The notes: generated from the letters alone by a model not told the origin. A DNA stretch of 64,000 nucleotides from SKKC01 sp046542845 (GCA_046542845.1 JBKHAN010000006.1:1-64000), one strand, 5' to 3'; counted from the first letter of the stretch, positions 8,207 through 17,937 are shown. A program made the numbers and translations.

Positions 8207-10878
8207 AACTGACCATCCCAGCGAACAAGCACGCACACTGGAAAGCGCGCGATAAGCGTATCAACCTTTTGAATGCCCCCGGCGACCACATCACCGGTTA
8301 CAACGTTACGAAACGGTCCTTCGGGTAGTTCAATACTCGTGTCGGGGTACGATCCGTTTCGGCCAAGAAAACGCAGCGGACACACCGCGTACACGTCTTC
8401 GCCCCTCGAAAAGGAGAGCACGTCCGTGCTCGCTTCGCCCCGCACAGATGTTGGAACATACGGTCCGGGACCTTTCGAAGCGGTGCCCCGGAAGACCTCG
8501 CTGAAGATACGCCGCGTGCGTAGTAAAGCCCGGGTGAGTGCGAGTTTCGGATGGCCTTGTTTCATATGACCGATCAACTGTTCGGCGGAAAACGACTCCA
8601 CTTCATCGAGCATTTTTTCGAGAGCGTCGTAATCGACCGGACGCCTGTTGTCCGGGTCAACGAGCGTAAAGTTCCATGTTTCACATCCCTGGTATATATC
8701 CGGAACCCCGGGGCCGAGTAGTTTGACCGCGGTCTGGACGAGGCTGTTGACATAGCCGCCCGGAGAAATACGCTCTACGAAGGATTCAATTGCCGTGCAT
8801 ATTTCGCTATCCGAAAGAACGCTCCGTGCGAACGACAGCACCGCGTCCTCGTAGGCCTGGTTCTGCTCGGTCCAGGATGTGTACTCCTTCGATTCGCGTA
8901 TCGCCTTCTCGAGGTATTCTGTGATTCGATCGATGCTGATGGGCCAGGTACCAGCCAGAGTCTGAAAAATGAAGTACTCGGTGTTTCTATCGGGCCACTC
9001 ACCGGTCCTGTACCGGTGTGCGCGTGAAGACCAGGTCTGCACCGCGTTTTCCCATTCGTCGGGGACCTCGGAAATCGCCAGAAGCCGCGCGCGCGTGTCT
9101 TCGCTTCGCTTCGTGTCGTGCGTACTGGTAGTCAGCATCGACCGCGGAAGTGTAGTGCTGCGATCGATCATGCGGCCGTGAAACTGTTCTACGGACATTC
9201 CAAAACGTTCCGGTTCCGCACCTACTTCATTCAAGGCAATCCATCGGTGATATCGATAAAAGGTCGTGTCTTCGGCTCCTTTCGCCATAACCGGGCCACT
9301 GAGCTGTTGAAACCGCATAACAAAGTCGTGTTCGACAACCCCATCGAGATCCAGCGTCAGGATTCTTCGTAGAAACGCAAATAACTCAGCATCCAGATCG
9401 TTACGGCGCTGCTCGCTCTCGACGATAGCATCGTGTACGAGGGTGCGATCGGAGTCCCGAATGGTGCCGATTTCGGCTCGAATATAGGTCCGATACACAG
9501 AGAACGACGCGAGTACTTCGCAAAGCGCGTCGTGAACCTCGTCCTTGCTGAAATCGCGGTACCGGCGGTTTCTGTATGAAATATCGAGGAGCATTTCGGT
9601 AAGTCTGTTGACGTCGCTGCCGAGCAGGTCGTGTAGAACATCGAGCTTACTCTGGTGGAGCATGGGTGCATACTCTATGGTCTCGCCCGTAAACGATGCG
9701 TATACACGGCTCAACGCATCTCCGTTCCTCGAATCGAGAATCACCGCGTGAAGGTCGTTCAGGAAATCGTATCCTGTGGTTCCGTGTATGGGCCATGAAT
9801 CCGGCATACGCTCCTCGGGAGCGAGTATTTTTTCGCCGACGATCCAGGCATCCCCCGCCCGATGCCGCAATCGTTGAAAATACTCTTCCGGATCACGCAA
9901 CCCATCCGGGTGATCAACACGAATCCCGTCGACCTTTCCCTCGCGGATCCAGGAAAGGACCAGACCGTGCGTATCGGTGAAAACGTCTTCGTCTTCGACA
10001 CGAATAGCAATCAGGTCGTTGATGTCGAAGAAGCGGCGGTATCCCAGATCGCTTCGGGCTATACGCCAATATGCGAGGCGATAGTTCTGCTTCTCAAGCA
10101 GCTCGTCGAGACGGTCGTGGTCGGAGTTAATCAGATCGACTTCTGCGTCGACTGCACGCTTCACCTGGGGAGCGTCCTCAAGCAGAATCGACAGGCGGTT
10201 GCGTATTACCTCCTTGTCGTGGTGACGTCGTCGGGTATTGACCCTGTCGTCTGCTTTCGGCAGCGGCAGATAATCCAGAGCACTCGCGAGAAACGCAAGT
10301 TCCGCGTGCTCAATTCGCGAAGCGGCGCGGAACAGAAGCTCAGACAGACTTCTCGGATCGACAGGTACCTGATGATCGTAATACTGCAAATGAAACGATC
10401 CGCCTGTTCGCAACAGTTGTATCTCACCGGACTCGAGCACACGACCGTAATGGTCTCCGAGGATTGGAAGTAGAACCCTGTTCTGAATGTTATCGCTTTC
10501 CTGTGCATACTGCCAGTCGACGTCAAAATAGTCGGCAAACCGGCTCCGCTGGCCGTTTTCGAGGACGTCCCACCACCACAGGTTCTCAGGGCCTGATACC
10601 GCCATGTGATTCGGTACAACGTCAACCACCTGACCCATCCCCGCGTCACGTAAAGTGCGACACAGCAGGTCGTGTGCATCCTGACCGCCGAGGTCCTCGC
10701 TGACCTTCGAGTGGTCGACGACATCGTAGCCGTGTGTGCTACCCTTTGCTGCCTGCAGGTAGGGGGAGCAGTACATGTGGCTTACGCCCAGTCGCGAGAG
10801 GTACGCAACCCGATGCGATGCCGCCTCGAAACCCTGTTCCGGCGACAGCTGTACCCTGTACGTCGACAATATGTTCAT
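8203..10878 (-). CDS. treY: malto-oligosyltrehalose synthase (TreY)
   Basis: A GH13 enzyme that isomerises the reducing-end alpha-1,4 bond of malto-oligosaccharides to alpha,alpha-1,1, forming the TreZ substrate. The 891-residue protein opens with S-T-Y-R-V-Q-L-S-P-E-Q-G-F and has V-V-D-V-V-P-N-H-M-A, the nucleophile motif G-I-R-V-D-H-P-D-G-L, V-G-E-K-I-L, T-T-G-Y-D-F and S-T-H-D-T-K-R-S-E-D, all diagnostic for TreY. The start has GTGGAG seven bases upstream. It is the first gene of a treY-treZ pair; no treX lies nearby, so the glucan supply comes from elsewhere. Confidence 0.96.
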   Translation of the reverse strand: MNILSTYRVQLSPEQGFEAASHRVAYLSRLGVSHMYCSPYLQAAKGSTHGYDVVDHSKVSEDLGGQDAHDLLCRTLRDAGMGQVVDVVPNHMAVSGPENLWWWDVLENGQRSRFADYFDVDWQYAQESDNIQNRVLLPILGDHYGRVLESGEIQLLRTGGSFHLQYYDHQVPVDPRSLSELLFRAASRIEHAELAFLASALDYLPLPKADDRVNTRRRHHDKEVIRNRLSILLEDAPQVKRAVDAEVDLINSDHDRLDELLEKQNYRLAYWRIARSDLGYRRFFDINDLIAIRVEDEDVFTDTHGLVLSWIREGKVDGIRVDHPDGLRDPEEYFQRLRHRAGDAWIVGEKILAPEERMPDSWPIHGTTGYDFLNDLHAVILDSRNGDALSRVYASFTGETIEYAPMLHQSKLDVLHDLLGSDVNRLTEMLLDISYRNRRYRDFSKDEVHDALCEVLASFSVYRTYIRAEIGTIRDSDRTLVHDAIVESEQRRNDLDAELFAFLRRILTLDLDGVVEHDFVMRFQQLSGPVMAKGAEDTTFYRYHRWIALNEVGAEPERFGMSVEQFHGRMIDRSTTLPRSMLTTSTHDTKRSEDTRARLLAISEVPDEWENAVQTWSSRAHRYRTGEWPDRNTEYFIFQTLAGTWPISIDRITEYLEKAIRESKEYTSWTEQNQAYEDAVLSFARSVLSDSEICTAIESFVERISPGGYVNSLVQTAVKLLGPGVPDIYQGCETWNFTLVDPDNRRPVDYDALEKMLDEVESFSAEQLIGHMKQGHPKLALTRALLRTRRIFSEVFRGTASKGPGPYVPTSVRGEASTDVLSFSRGEDVYAVCPLRFLGRNGSYPDTSIELPEGPFRNVVTGDVVAGGIQKVDTLIARFPVCVLVRWDGQL

Positions 10879-10890
10879 ACCATTACTCCA

Positions 10891-12243
10891 CTACTTATCC
10901 TGCGGGAGGACAATACGCACCACCGTATGCGCGTTCTCCTGAGTCATTCGAATCGTGCCGCGATGCAAGTCAACGACCGCTCGTGCGATAGACAGACCCA
11001 GACCGCTTCCGCGGGAGCCTCGGCTGTTCTCTCCGCGGTACAGGCGATCGAAAGCGTGATCTGCCGTTGCATCGTCTACGCTTCCTGAGTTACGGACATC
11101 GAAAACAACCTCACGCCTGGTTCGACGGGCGGAAAGCTCAACGGTCCCGGGACGTTCGGCGTAGGTCGCCGCGTTGTGGATCACATTCGACAGCGTGCGC
11201 GTAAGAAGTCGATCGTCGCCGATAAACTCGAAATCGTCGACTGCCGATTTGTAGGAAAGCTCCGAATCTCGAAAAAGCGACTCGAATCGAAGTTCCAGAG
11301 TCCGAACGAAATCCGTCACCTGAATAACGTCGGTATCGATCGTCTGTTCGGGAGTTTCAAGCGAATTGAGTTCGCGAAGATCGTTCACCAATCCATCTAT
11401 CCGTTCGACCTCTGCAAAAACCTGCTTGAGGCGATCGGTGCCTGGCTCGATTACTCCTTCTATCATCGCTTCGAACTGTGTCTTGATTGCGGTGACCGGC
11501 GTCCGAAGGTCGTGGGCGATATCCTGGGCCCATTGCCGGCGAAGCGTTTCCTCGCGTTGCAGCTGCGTCTGCAATCGCTGCGCTGAACCCGAGATAATAC
11601 GGATCTCCTCGGCGTTACTGTCGGGAAAGCGTACATCGCGTCGTCCCGACGCGAGTTCCCCGATCCCCGATGCGAGAGCCGCTGTCTGCCGGGTGATCCC
11701 GCGCGAGAGCAGGCCTGCCACGAGCGAGGCGAGTCCGAAGGCAACGAAAAGCATTGCCCCAAGGGTCCCTGTCATTGACACGAGAAACTGCCGGTTCGCC
11801 GGATCTGTGGTGAATCCCATGGTGCCGGCCGTCAGAAAACCAACGATTTCATCCGAATGAAGAAGCGCCGAAGGTGGCCGAGTCGCGTCCACGCCGTTGT
11901 AATCACCACTCTGTGTCACCGACACGTCGGTGGTCTCGAGTATCTCTCCGTTCCGATACAGAAACACAGCCGAACCCGAACTGTCGAATACATAGACATA
12001 CTGGTTCTGCGCCACGAACGGCAACAGGGCGCGCTCGAGGCTTCCGCGTTCGAGCGCCGCATGCTGACGATAGGATCGTGACACGATGGGTACAATGAGA
12101 TTCTGTATACGCTGATTCCTGTACAGATTCCACTCAGCAACGCTTCGGCGGACGCCAACATAAAAAAAGAGCGCAGCTACGAGAATCATTACGAGCAAGG
12201 ATGCAACCATCGCGAGAAAGGTGTGTACGAAAAGCGAGCGCAT
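10891..12243 (-). CDS. two-component sensor histidine kinase
   Basis: A 450-residue membrane kinase. Transmembrane helix 1 is about residues 9-31, an extracytoplasmic sensor region runs to about 155, helix 2 is about 160-180, a HAMP-like segment follows, and the H-box is D-I-A-H-D-L-R-T-P-V with phosphorylatable His244. A HATPase domain follows with N-V-I-H-N-A-A (N box) and G-L-G-L-S-I-A-R (G2). ATG 12243 lies two bases after the response-regulator stop, with GGACGGAG in front, so the pair is co-translated. The signal is unknown. It ends 12 bases before treY, so read-through into treY-treZ is possible. Confidence 0.93.
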   Translation of the reverse strand: MRSLFVHTFLAMVASLLVMILVAALFFYVGVRRSVAEWNLYRNQRIQNLIVPIVSRSYRQHAALERGSLERALLPFVAQNQYVYVFDSSGSAVFLYRNGEILETTDVSVTQSGDYNGVDATRPPSALLHSDEIVGFLTAGTMGFTTDPANRQFLVSMTGTLGAMLFVAFGLASLVAGLLSRGITRQTAALASGIGELASGRRDVRFPDSNAEEIRIISGSAQRLQTQLQREETLRRQWAQDIAHDLRTPVTAIKTQFEAMIEGVIEPGTDRLKQVFAEVERIDGLVNDLRELNSLETPEQTIDTDVIQVTDFVRTLELRFESLFRDSELSYKSAVDDFEFIGDDRLLTRTLSNVIHNAATYAERPGTVELSARRTRREVVFDVRNSGSVDDATADHAFDRLYRGENSRGSRGSGLGLSIARAVVDLHRGTIRMTQENAHTVVRIVLPQDK

Positions 12244-12245
12244 AT

Positions 12246-12953
12246 TTACTCCGTCCCGTTCACCGGTCTCCCGCAAAACCGGTATCCGTATCCACGAACC
12301 GTCTCGATCCAGTCCTCGTTGCCCAGTTTTCCGCGTATGTTGGCGATATGCGTATCGACCGTTCGTTCGGAGCCGTCATGCATGTAGTCCAGACACTCGC
12401 CGAGTATGGACTTTCGGGGCCGTACCGACTCTCCATACGACGCGAGATACGCGAGAATTTTCCATTCGCTCGCAGTCAGGGAGAGCTGACTACCATCGAC
12501 GGAGGCCTTGTGCCGGCTTCGGTCCAGAAGCAGCTCCGATTCCCCGAGCTGCCATCGCATGACGTCCTGATCAATGGCGTCAGCCGACGCTGCCGACACC
12601 CGTTTCAGAAGCGCGTTTGCACGCAATACAAGTTCCTTGGCAGAGAATGGCTTTACAACGTAATCGTCGGCACCGATCTCGAACCCCGTGATGCGGTCGC
12701 TTTCCGACTCGCGCGCGGTGAGAAAAATGATGGGGACATCGCTGCCGCGTCGGATCTTCTTGGCGAGGACGAAGCCGTTTTCGTCCGGCAACATAACGTC
12801 GAGAATCAACAGATCCGGATTCTGGGTTTCAATAGCGTCCAGAACGCCGCGAGCCTGAGGAAACTCGACAACGTCGGTCCCATCAATCTGAAAATACTGG
12901 CTGACCGCGTCACGAATGAGTTCGTTGTCTTCCACTATGAATACGAGGGCCAT
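12246..12953 (-). CDS. OmpR/PhoB-type response regulator
   Basis: A 235-residue regulator. The receiver domain has the acidic pair E8-D9, phospho-acceptor Asp52 in L-I-L-D-V-M-L-P, Thr79 in F-L-T-A-R, and Lys101 in V-V-K-P-F. The C-terminal winged helix includes L-T-A-S-E-W-K-I-L and the recognition region R-T-V-D-T-H-I-A-N-I-R-G-K-L ending V-R-G-Y-G-Y-R-F. It should control transcription in response to the adjoining kinase. AGGAG lies about 12 bases before the ATG, a rather long spacing. It sits 22 bases after the YD-repeat gene, which may be part of the same transcript. Confidence 0.95.
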   Translation of the reverse strand: MALVFIVEDNELIRDAVSQYFQIDGTDVVEFPQARGVLDAIETQNPDLLILDVMLPDENGFVLAKKIRRGSDVPIIFLTARESESDRITGFEIGADDYVVKPFSAKELVLRANALLKRVSAASADAIDQDVMRWQLGESELLLDRSRHKASVDGSQLSLTASEWKILAYLASYGESVRPRKSILGECLDYMHDGSERTVDTHIANIRGKLGNEDWIETVRGYGYRFCGRPVNGTE

Positions 12954-12975
12954 GCCGCATTACGCTCCTGTTGGA

Positions 12976-13923
12976 CTAAAAATAACGAATCTGACGCTGC
13001 ACAAGGTTCGAAGCGTCCTCAACGACCTCGTCGTCACGCTCCAGCCGTATAGATTCCCGTCGCTGTATCCAGTTGCCGAATGAGTCCACCTGATAATCGA
13101 ACTCGCGGCGTACCATCGACCCTTCGGCTGTTTCTGTTCGTTCCTCGCTCCGAAGCCACCCGTTATCGCAGTACTCGCGCTCGACGACCCTTACGCTCTG
13201 GCTGTCAGAGTCGACGACTTCCGTCCTGCGTACGCGACCATAAAGGTCATATGCGTACCGAATCTCCTCAGTCAGAATATTATTCTGGTCAGAGTGTTCT
13301 TCACGAATCAGTCGTCCCTGTGGCGAGTAGTATTCGTTGACATGCTTTACGATACCACCATCGGGGAACAGAAGCGTCCATGTCCGCTGAAGTCCGGTCT
13401 GCTGAGTCTCAAACTGACGACTCCATTGAAGTCGTCCGGTTCCATCGTACTGTGCCTGTTCGTCCAGCGTATCGCCATGGTATTGCATTCGACGGACGGC
13501 CGCGAGCACCCCGGACCCGGTGTGTTCAGTGATCTGCACCGGTCTGCCTCTGTCATCGTATCGGTATTCGTACACCCACTCGAGCTGTCCTTCCACATTT
13601 CGGCTGCGCCACTGTAACAGGCGGTCTTCGGAATCGTACGACAGCTCCGACCTCCACATAAACTGTCCGCTATCGTAGGTAGTGTACGCGGTCATGGCCC
13701 CCTGCTCGTTGAACTCTACCGACAGGACAGGTACACGCTCCCGGTCTTCACCGGTCTCAAGAACCCGAATCGCTTCGACTGTGCCGGAAACCTCGGCCAG
13801 ATCAGGAACGGCGGGAAAATACTCGTCGCCCAGCTGTGGATCCGTCTGTGAATACACTGGGTCTGCACAAAGGAATGCAAACACGATAGAGCACGCGCAG
13901 AAAAAGGCTCTCTTTGGTACCAT
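12976..13923 (-). CDS. secreted YD-repeat protein, unknown function
   Basis: A 315-residue exported protein with a signal peptide (cleavage near V-Y-S-Q-T). The mature part is a chain of RHS/YD-like strands, for example S-Y-D-S-E-D-R-L-L-Q-W, R-Y-D-D-R-G-R-P-V-Q-I and A-Y-D-L-Y-G-R-V-R-R, which likely form an extended beta structure. I cannot assign a function. It precedes the response regulator by 22 bases and follows a terminator, so it probably starts the YD-regulator-kinase operon and could be an envelope sensor partner (inference). A second, related protein lies at 35479-36630. There is no clear Shine-Dalgarno sequence. Confidence 0.75.
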   Translation of the reverse strand: MVPKRAFFCACSIVFAFLCADPVYSQTDPQLGDEYFPAVPDLAEVSGTVEAIRVLETGEDRERVPVLSVEFNEQGAMTAYTTYDSGQFMWRSELSYDSEDRLLQWRSRNVEGQLEWVYEYRYDDRGRPVQITEHTGSGVLAAVRRMQYHGDTLDEQAQYDGTGRLQWSRQFETQQTGLQRTWTLLFPDGGIVKHVNEYYSPQGRLIREEHSDQNNILTEEIRYAYDLYGRVRRTEVVDSDSQSVRVVEREYCDNGWLRSEERTETAEGSMVRREFDYQVDSFGNWIQRRESIRLERDDEVVEDASNLVQRQIRYF

Positions 13924-13937
13924 AATAACAGTTAACC

Positions 13938-13987
13938 AAAAAAAAAGGCCGGCACACCAGAGGTCTTCAGGGACCAGCGGTAAACCG
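13938..13987 (-). terminator. rho-independent terminator after sodA
   Basis: On the minus strand an imperfect stem (outer arms CGGTTTACCG and TGGTGTGCCG, inner GGTC/GACC with a 2x2 internal loop) is followed by GGCC and nine T residues (complement of the A run at 13938-13946). It sits 48 bases past the sodA stop and ends just before the YD-repeat gene. Confidence 0.65.
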
Positions 13988-14034
13988 ACCGTTGAAACGT
14001 CTATGTCTCAAACAGCGTGAAAAGCAACGCGTCG

Positions 14035-14640
14035 TTACTTCGCTGCGCTGTATAACTCGTTGACACGATCCCAGTTAATCAGGTTGAAAAACGCCTCAAT
14101 GTACTCGGCTCGTCGGTTCTGGTACTTCAGGTAGTACGCGTGTTCCCACACGTCCAGCCCAAGAACCGGCGTCTGCCCGTCTGACACAGGGTTATCCTGA
14201 TTCGGAGTGCTCACAATTTGGAGTTTACCGTTGGAAACGACAAGCCATGCCCAACCGCTTCCGAAGCGTCCGGCTGCCGCGTTGGAAAACTGTTCCTTGA
14301 ACTCGTCGTAGGAACTGAACGTAGAATTAATTACCGGAGCGATGTCGCCGGTCGGCTCGCCACCGCCACTGGGTGAAAGCACAGTCCAGAATATGCTGTG
14401 ATTGAGGTGACCACCACCGTTGTTTCTGACCGCGGTCCGGATGTTTTCCGGAAGCGACGCGTATTCTGCCACGATCTTTTCAAGCGGCCAGTCGGCGTAC
14501 TCAGTGCCCTCGACAGCTGCGTTCAGCTTGGTCACGTACCCCCCGTGATGCTTGTCGTGGTGGATGCGCATTGTCTGTTCGTCGACGTGAGGCTCAAGCG
14601 CGTTATAGGCATAGGGAAGTTCAGGTAAAGTAAAAGCCAT
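14035..14640 (-). CDS. sodA: superoxide dismutase, Mn type (SodA)
   Basis: Converts superoxide to hydrogen peroxide and oxygen. The 201-residue protein starts M-A-F-T-L-P-E-L-P-Y-A-Y and carries the metal-ligand regions T-M-R-I-H-H (His27), G-G-G-H-L-N-H-S-I-F-W, and G-L-D-V-W-E-H-A-Y-Y with Asp and His. The Gly-rich G-G-G-H before L-N-H, in place of the Gln of Fe enzymes, argues for manganese or a cambialistic enzyme. The upstream GGAG supports ATG 14640 rather than an ATG nine bases earlier, which abuts the ribosome-binding site. It is monocistronic, with a terminator downstream and an extended -10 upstream. Confidence 0.96.
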   Translation of the reverse strand: MAFTLPELPYAYNALEPHVDEQTMRIHHDKHHGGYVTKLNAAVEGTEYADWPLEKIVAEYASLPENIRTAVRNNGGGHLNHSIFWTVLSPSGGGEPTGDIAPVINSTFSSYDEFKEQFSNAAAGRFGSGWAWLVVSNGKLQIVSTPNQDNPVSDGQTPVLGLDVWEHAYYLKYQNRRAEYIEAFFNLINWDRVNELYSAAK

Positions 14641-14677
14641 AAATACCATCTCCTTTATCTTGGGTTATAGTCAAAGT

Positions 14678-14686
14678 ATAATACCA
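14678..14686 (-). promoter_or_regulatory. extended -10 promoter of sodA
   Basis: The minus strand reads TGGTATTAT, an extended -10 of the TGnTATAAT kind, about 38 bases before the sodA ATG. It would give a leader of roughly 30 bases containing the GGAG ribosome-binding site. No good -35 is seen, as is common for extended -10 promoters. Confidence 0.4.
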
Positions 14687-14721
14687 TTCATTGCCTTCGT
14701 GCACCGATGGCTGCAAAAAAC

Positions 14722-16038
14722 CTACAAACCCGCTCGGGCGGCAAGTCGATCGATTACCGGGCCGATTCCCCGGTCCGCCTCCACGTCTCGAGCCGCAGAT
14801 ACCGGCACCACTGCAACCGGCTCTCCGTGTACGCTGTATTCGATTTCGCCAAGTACCTGTCCCTGCCGCACCGGTGCAACAACGTCGCCGCTGAGCTGCA
14901 TCGTACCTGAGAGCTCAGAAACGGAATCGCGAGGAATCAGCATCCCGGGCGGAAACGCGGCCAGAGGAACGGTCGACTGCACTCCTCCCCTGACCTTTAC
15001 TGGAGGAAGCTCGGGATGCCCGGGGTTCAGGGATTCATAGGTCTCGAACGCATAGTCGAACAGTTCTACCGCATCGTCGGTCCGTAAGCGGCTGCCGATA
15101 CGCGCGTTCGGGGCGTCAACACCGAGTATAACGGCGGCTATACGCCTGCCGTCCCGCTCTGCAGATGCGGCCAGGCTGTACCCGGCGCTGTATGTAAAGC
15201 CCGTCTTGAGCCCGTTTGCAGCCGGGTATTCCCGAAGCAGAAGATTTCGATTCGCATGCGTCAATGAAATAGGGTTCAAGCGACCTCCATAGTCGTCCGA
15301 TGTCGGGAAGACCATCTCGGGTACTTCGTGGAATCTCGGCGTCGCATCGGGAAACCTCCGGAGATAATGCGAAACAAAGCGCGCGAAGTCACTCGCGGTC
15401 GCGCGATTCGCAGCTTCAATCCCCGAAGGCTCCGAGAAAGAGTACGACGAAGCACCGAGTGACTCGAACACCTCTTCCATCCGCTCTGCGAACCGGGGAA
15501 CGGACCCATCGACGTGGTACGCCAGAGCTATCGCGGCATCGTTTCCCGAAGCTATCGAAAGTCCGAGAAGCAAGGTCTCTATACGGATACGTTGATCGAC
15601 GCCGAGAAACAGAACGCTCGACCGCGCGGGCATCGCCGTCCAGTACGCCTCGGGCACGGGGGTGACCCGATCTTCAAGCGACAGTTCACCACGCTCCACC
15701 AGGTCGAGAATAACGTACATAGTCACGAGTTTCGTCAGCGACGCTAACGAACGCACCTCTCCGGACCCGTGCGAATACAGTACCGTATCGGTATCCACAT
15801 CGATCAGGACGGCCTCGCTCGCATTCAGTTGAAGCTCGACAGGAGAAGCGGCAACGTACACCGTCTCCGGCTCTTCGGCATTCTCGGCGACGATCTCTGC
15901 AGCCGCAGGATCCGCGGCAAACCAGGTTTCTGCCGTCTCCAGTTCCGCGACGATTGCAACGAGCGCAAGCAGAATCAGCACGGCACCGGCGATTCGAAGG
16001 TATAAAGGCAGTTGGAGAAGAACAGTGGGTGAGCGCAT
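14722..16038 (-). CDS. dacA: D-alanyl-D-alanine carboxypeptidase (PBP5 family)
   Basis: Trims the terminal D-Ala from peptidoglycan pentapeptides at the periplasmic face of the membrane. From ATG 16038 the protein has 438 residues, with an N-terminal hydrophobic helix acting as signal or anchor. All three penicillin-binding motifs are present: S-L-T-K (SxxK), S-G-N and K-T-G. The C-terminal ~90 residues (from about G-G-V-Q-S-T-V-P-L) fit the PBP5 C-terminal beta domain. The chosen start avoids 37 extra residues that overlap the divergent ABC transporter control region. It is a single gene, 81 bases after the sodA start on the same strand. Confidence 0.92.
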   Translation of the reverse strand: MRSPTVLLQLPLYLRIAGAVLILLALVAIVAELETAETWFAADPAAAEIVAENAEEPETVYVAASPVELQLNASEAVLIDVDTDTVLYSHGSGEVRSLASLTKLVTMYVILDLVERGELSLEDRVTPVPEAYWTAMPARSSVLFLGVDQRIRIETLLLGLSIASGNDAAIALAYHVDGSVPRFAERMEEVFESLGASSYSFSEPSGIEAANRATASDFARFVSHYLRRFPDATPRFHEVPEMVFPTSDDYGGRLNPISLTHANRNLLLREYPAANGLKTGFTYSAGYSLAASAERDGRRIAAVILGVDAPNARIGSRLRTDDAVELFDYAFETYESLNPGHPELPPVKVRGGVQSTVPLAAFPPGMLIPRDSVSELSGTMQLSGDVVAPVRQGQVLGEIEYSVHGEPVAVVPVSAARDVEADRGIGPVIDRLAARAGL

Positions 16039-16119
16039 ATCGGGCGAAACACTACCATGCTTTACGAATGAGAATAAATAACCGTGGACGTGAGGCGCCG
16101 GCTTCAGTATTGTAGCGGA

Positions 16120-17055
16120 ATGAGTGAAACAATTATTGACGTAGCTCACCTGTACAAGAGCTATGGCTCATTCAGGGCCGTCAAGAACGTCAGTTTTCAG
16201 GTACCCAAGTCCGCCTGCGTTGCATTTCTCGGACCCAACGGAGCCGGAAAGACAACCACCATGAAGACCCTTTTCGGGCGAGCCACACCCGACGCTCACA
16301 GCGATACCCGCATGCGTGTTTTTGATTTTGATCCGAGAACACACGAGCTGGAAATCAAGGCCCGAACCGGCGTTGTCCCTCAGGAGGACAACCTCGATGT
16401 CGAACTTAATGTTGCTCAGAACCTGTCCATCTATGCCGCGTTCTACGGGTTGTCAAGACCGTTTACCGAACATCAGATTGATTATCTTCTCGAGTTCATG
16501 GAACTCGGCGACCGACGAAAAGCGCGGGTACGGGAGCTGTCCGGAGGAATGAAGCGCCGCCTTATTATCGCCCGCGCGCTTCTGAACAATCCCGAGCTTC
16601 TCATCCTCGACGAGCCAACCACCGGACTCGATCCGCAGGTACGACAGGTCATCTGGGACAAGCTGCACGGGCTGAAAAGGCGCGGAACAACGATACTCCT
16701 CACGACACACTACATGGATGAAGCGTACCAGCTTGCCGACCACGTTATAATAATGGACAAGGGTGAGTCGGTTATGGCAGGTGTGCCGCGAGAGCTTCTT
16801 GAGCAACACATGGAGTCCCACGTGTTCGAGCTTACCGACCCGACGCGGTCGGACACCGTAGAAGCAGCGTTGAAAGCGAGCGATGTCTGGCGGCGGGAAG
16901 ACTCGAGCGCCCGTATCCTGTACTACTGCAGTGGTCAGGACACGCTTCGCCGAATGACCGGCTCGGTCCCGGTGGGAACTTATGTCGTACGACCAGTCAA
17001 TCTGGAAGATCTTTTTATCCGCGCAACAGGGAGGCGACTGAATGAACTCCAGTGA
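16120..17055 (+). CDS. ABC transporter ATP-binding protein (NodI/DrrA-like)
   Basis: The ATPase of an ABC-2 type exporter. The 311-residue product has Walker A G-P-N-G-A-G-K-T-T, the signature E-L-S-G-G-M-K-R-R, Walker B L-L-I-L-D-E-P-T-T-G-L-D and the switch histidine in L-L-T-T-H-Y-M-D-E-A. The C-terminal extension, ending near V-N-L-E-D-L-F-I-R-A-T-G-R, is typical of the NodI/DrrA group. The start at 16120 (M-S-E-T-I-I) matches the domain start; the longer frame adds 12 residues without support. The permease gene overlaps its end by 14 bases. The exported substrate cannot be predicted. Confidence 0.92.
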   Translation: MSETIIDVAHLYKSYGSFRAVKNVSFQVPKSACVAFLGPNGAGKTTTMKTLFGRATPDAHSDTRMRVFDFDPRTHELEIKARTGVVPQEDNLDVELNVAQNLSIYAAFYGLSRPFTEHQIDYLLEFMELGDRRKARVRELSGGMKRRLIIARALLNNPELLILDEPTTGLDPQVRQVIWDKLHGLKRRGTTILLTTHYMDEAYQLADHVIIMDKGESVMAGVPRELLEQHMESHVFELTDPTRSDTVEAALKASDVWRREDSSARILYYCSGQDTLRRMTGSVPVGTYVVRPVNLEDLFIRATGRRLNELQ

Positions 17056-17902
17056 TGTTAAGCACCTTGACGGCCCTGCTTTACCCGAGCACGAGGGCAG
17101 AACCCGCTCGTCAACCGCACGCGCTCACCGGCACCTGCCGCCACGCTTCGCGCACCGCGTCTATAGCGTGTGGCTTCGGCATGTCCGAGTTTATTCGCGA
17201 AATCTGCTGAGCAATGCCTTACCACCCTTTCTTGAGCCGCTCGTGTTTCTCGTCGGAATAGGGCTTGGACTTGGCTCGTTTATTGAGCAAATGGAAGGTC
17301 TTCCGTTTATCGAGTACCTGGCCAGCGGACTGCTTGTCACGGCAGCCATGTTTACCTCGGCATTCGAGTGTACTTTCGGAACGTTTATTCGGCTCGAGTT
17401 CGATAAAGTCTACCAGGGTATGCTTGGCTCACCGATCACGGCGAACAACCTCATTCTCGGGGAAATGCTCTGGGCCGGGACGAAGGGCTTTACCTTCACA
17501 CTCAGCGTCGCGCTCGTTGTCGCTGCTTTCGGCATACTGCCACCGCTGAGAATTCTCGTTTCACCGCTCATCGGCTTTCTGACCGGTCTCATGTTTGCTT
17601 GTCTGTCGCTGTTGATTACCAGCTTCGTGAGAACGATCAATCATTTCAATTTCTACTTCTCCGCGTTCATATCGCCGATGTTTTTCTTCAGCGGCGTCGT
17701 GTTTCCAGTCGAGGAACTTCCGGCTATAACGCGACCCGTGACCGAAGCGCTCCCGCTGACACATTCGGTCAGGCTCGTTCGTGCCTTTGCGTTTCTCGAA
17801 TTCGAGGCTATACACCTCTGGGATCTGGCGTACATTGTACTGTTCATTGGGCTGATTGGATTTTTCGCGCTGACGCGACTGCGCAAACGTCTCGTAGACT
17901 GA
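17042..17902 (+). CDS. ABC-2 type permease (NodJ-like)
   Basis: The membrane half of the exporter with the preceding ATPase. Of its 286 residues the first ~45 are cytosolic, then about six transmembrane helices follow, with family features such as L-S-N-A-L-P-P-F-L-E-P-L, Y-Q-G-M-L-G-S-P-I and S-P-M-F-F-F-S-G-V-V-F-P close to NodJ/ABC-2 proteins. It overlaps the ATPase gene by 14 bases, which implies coupled translation and a 1:1 complex. It ends 35 bases before the convergent gamma-glutamyltransferase gene with no obvious terminator between. Confidence 0.92.
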   Translation: MNSSDVKHLDGPALPEHEGRTRSSTARAHRHLPPRFAHRVYSVWLRHVRVYSRNLLSNALPPFLEPLVFLVGIGLGLGSFIEQMEGLPFIEYLASGLLVTAAMFTSAFECTFGTFIRLEFDKVYQGMLGSPITANNLILGEMLWAGTKGFTFTLSVALVVAAFGILPPLRILVSPLIGFLTGLMFACLSLLITSFVRTINHFNFYFSAFISPMFFFSGVVFPVEELPAITRPVTEALPLTHSVRLVRAFAFLEFEAIHLWDLAYIVLFIGLIGFFALTRLRKRLVD

Positions 17903-17937
17903 TTTCTGCCCGGAAGCCACGACAGCCACACGTTCCG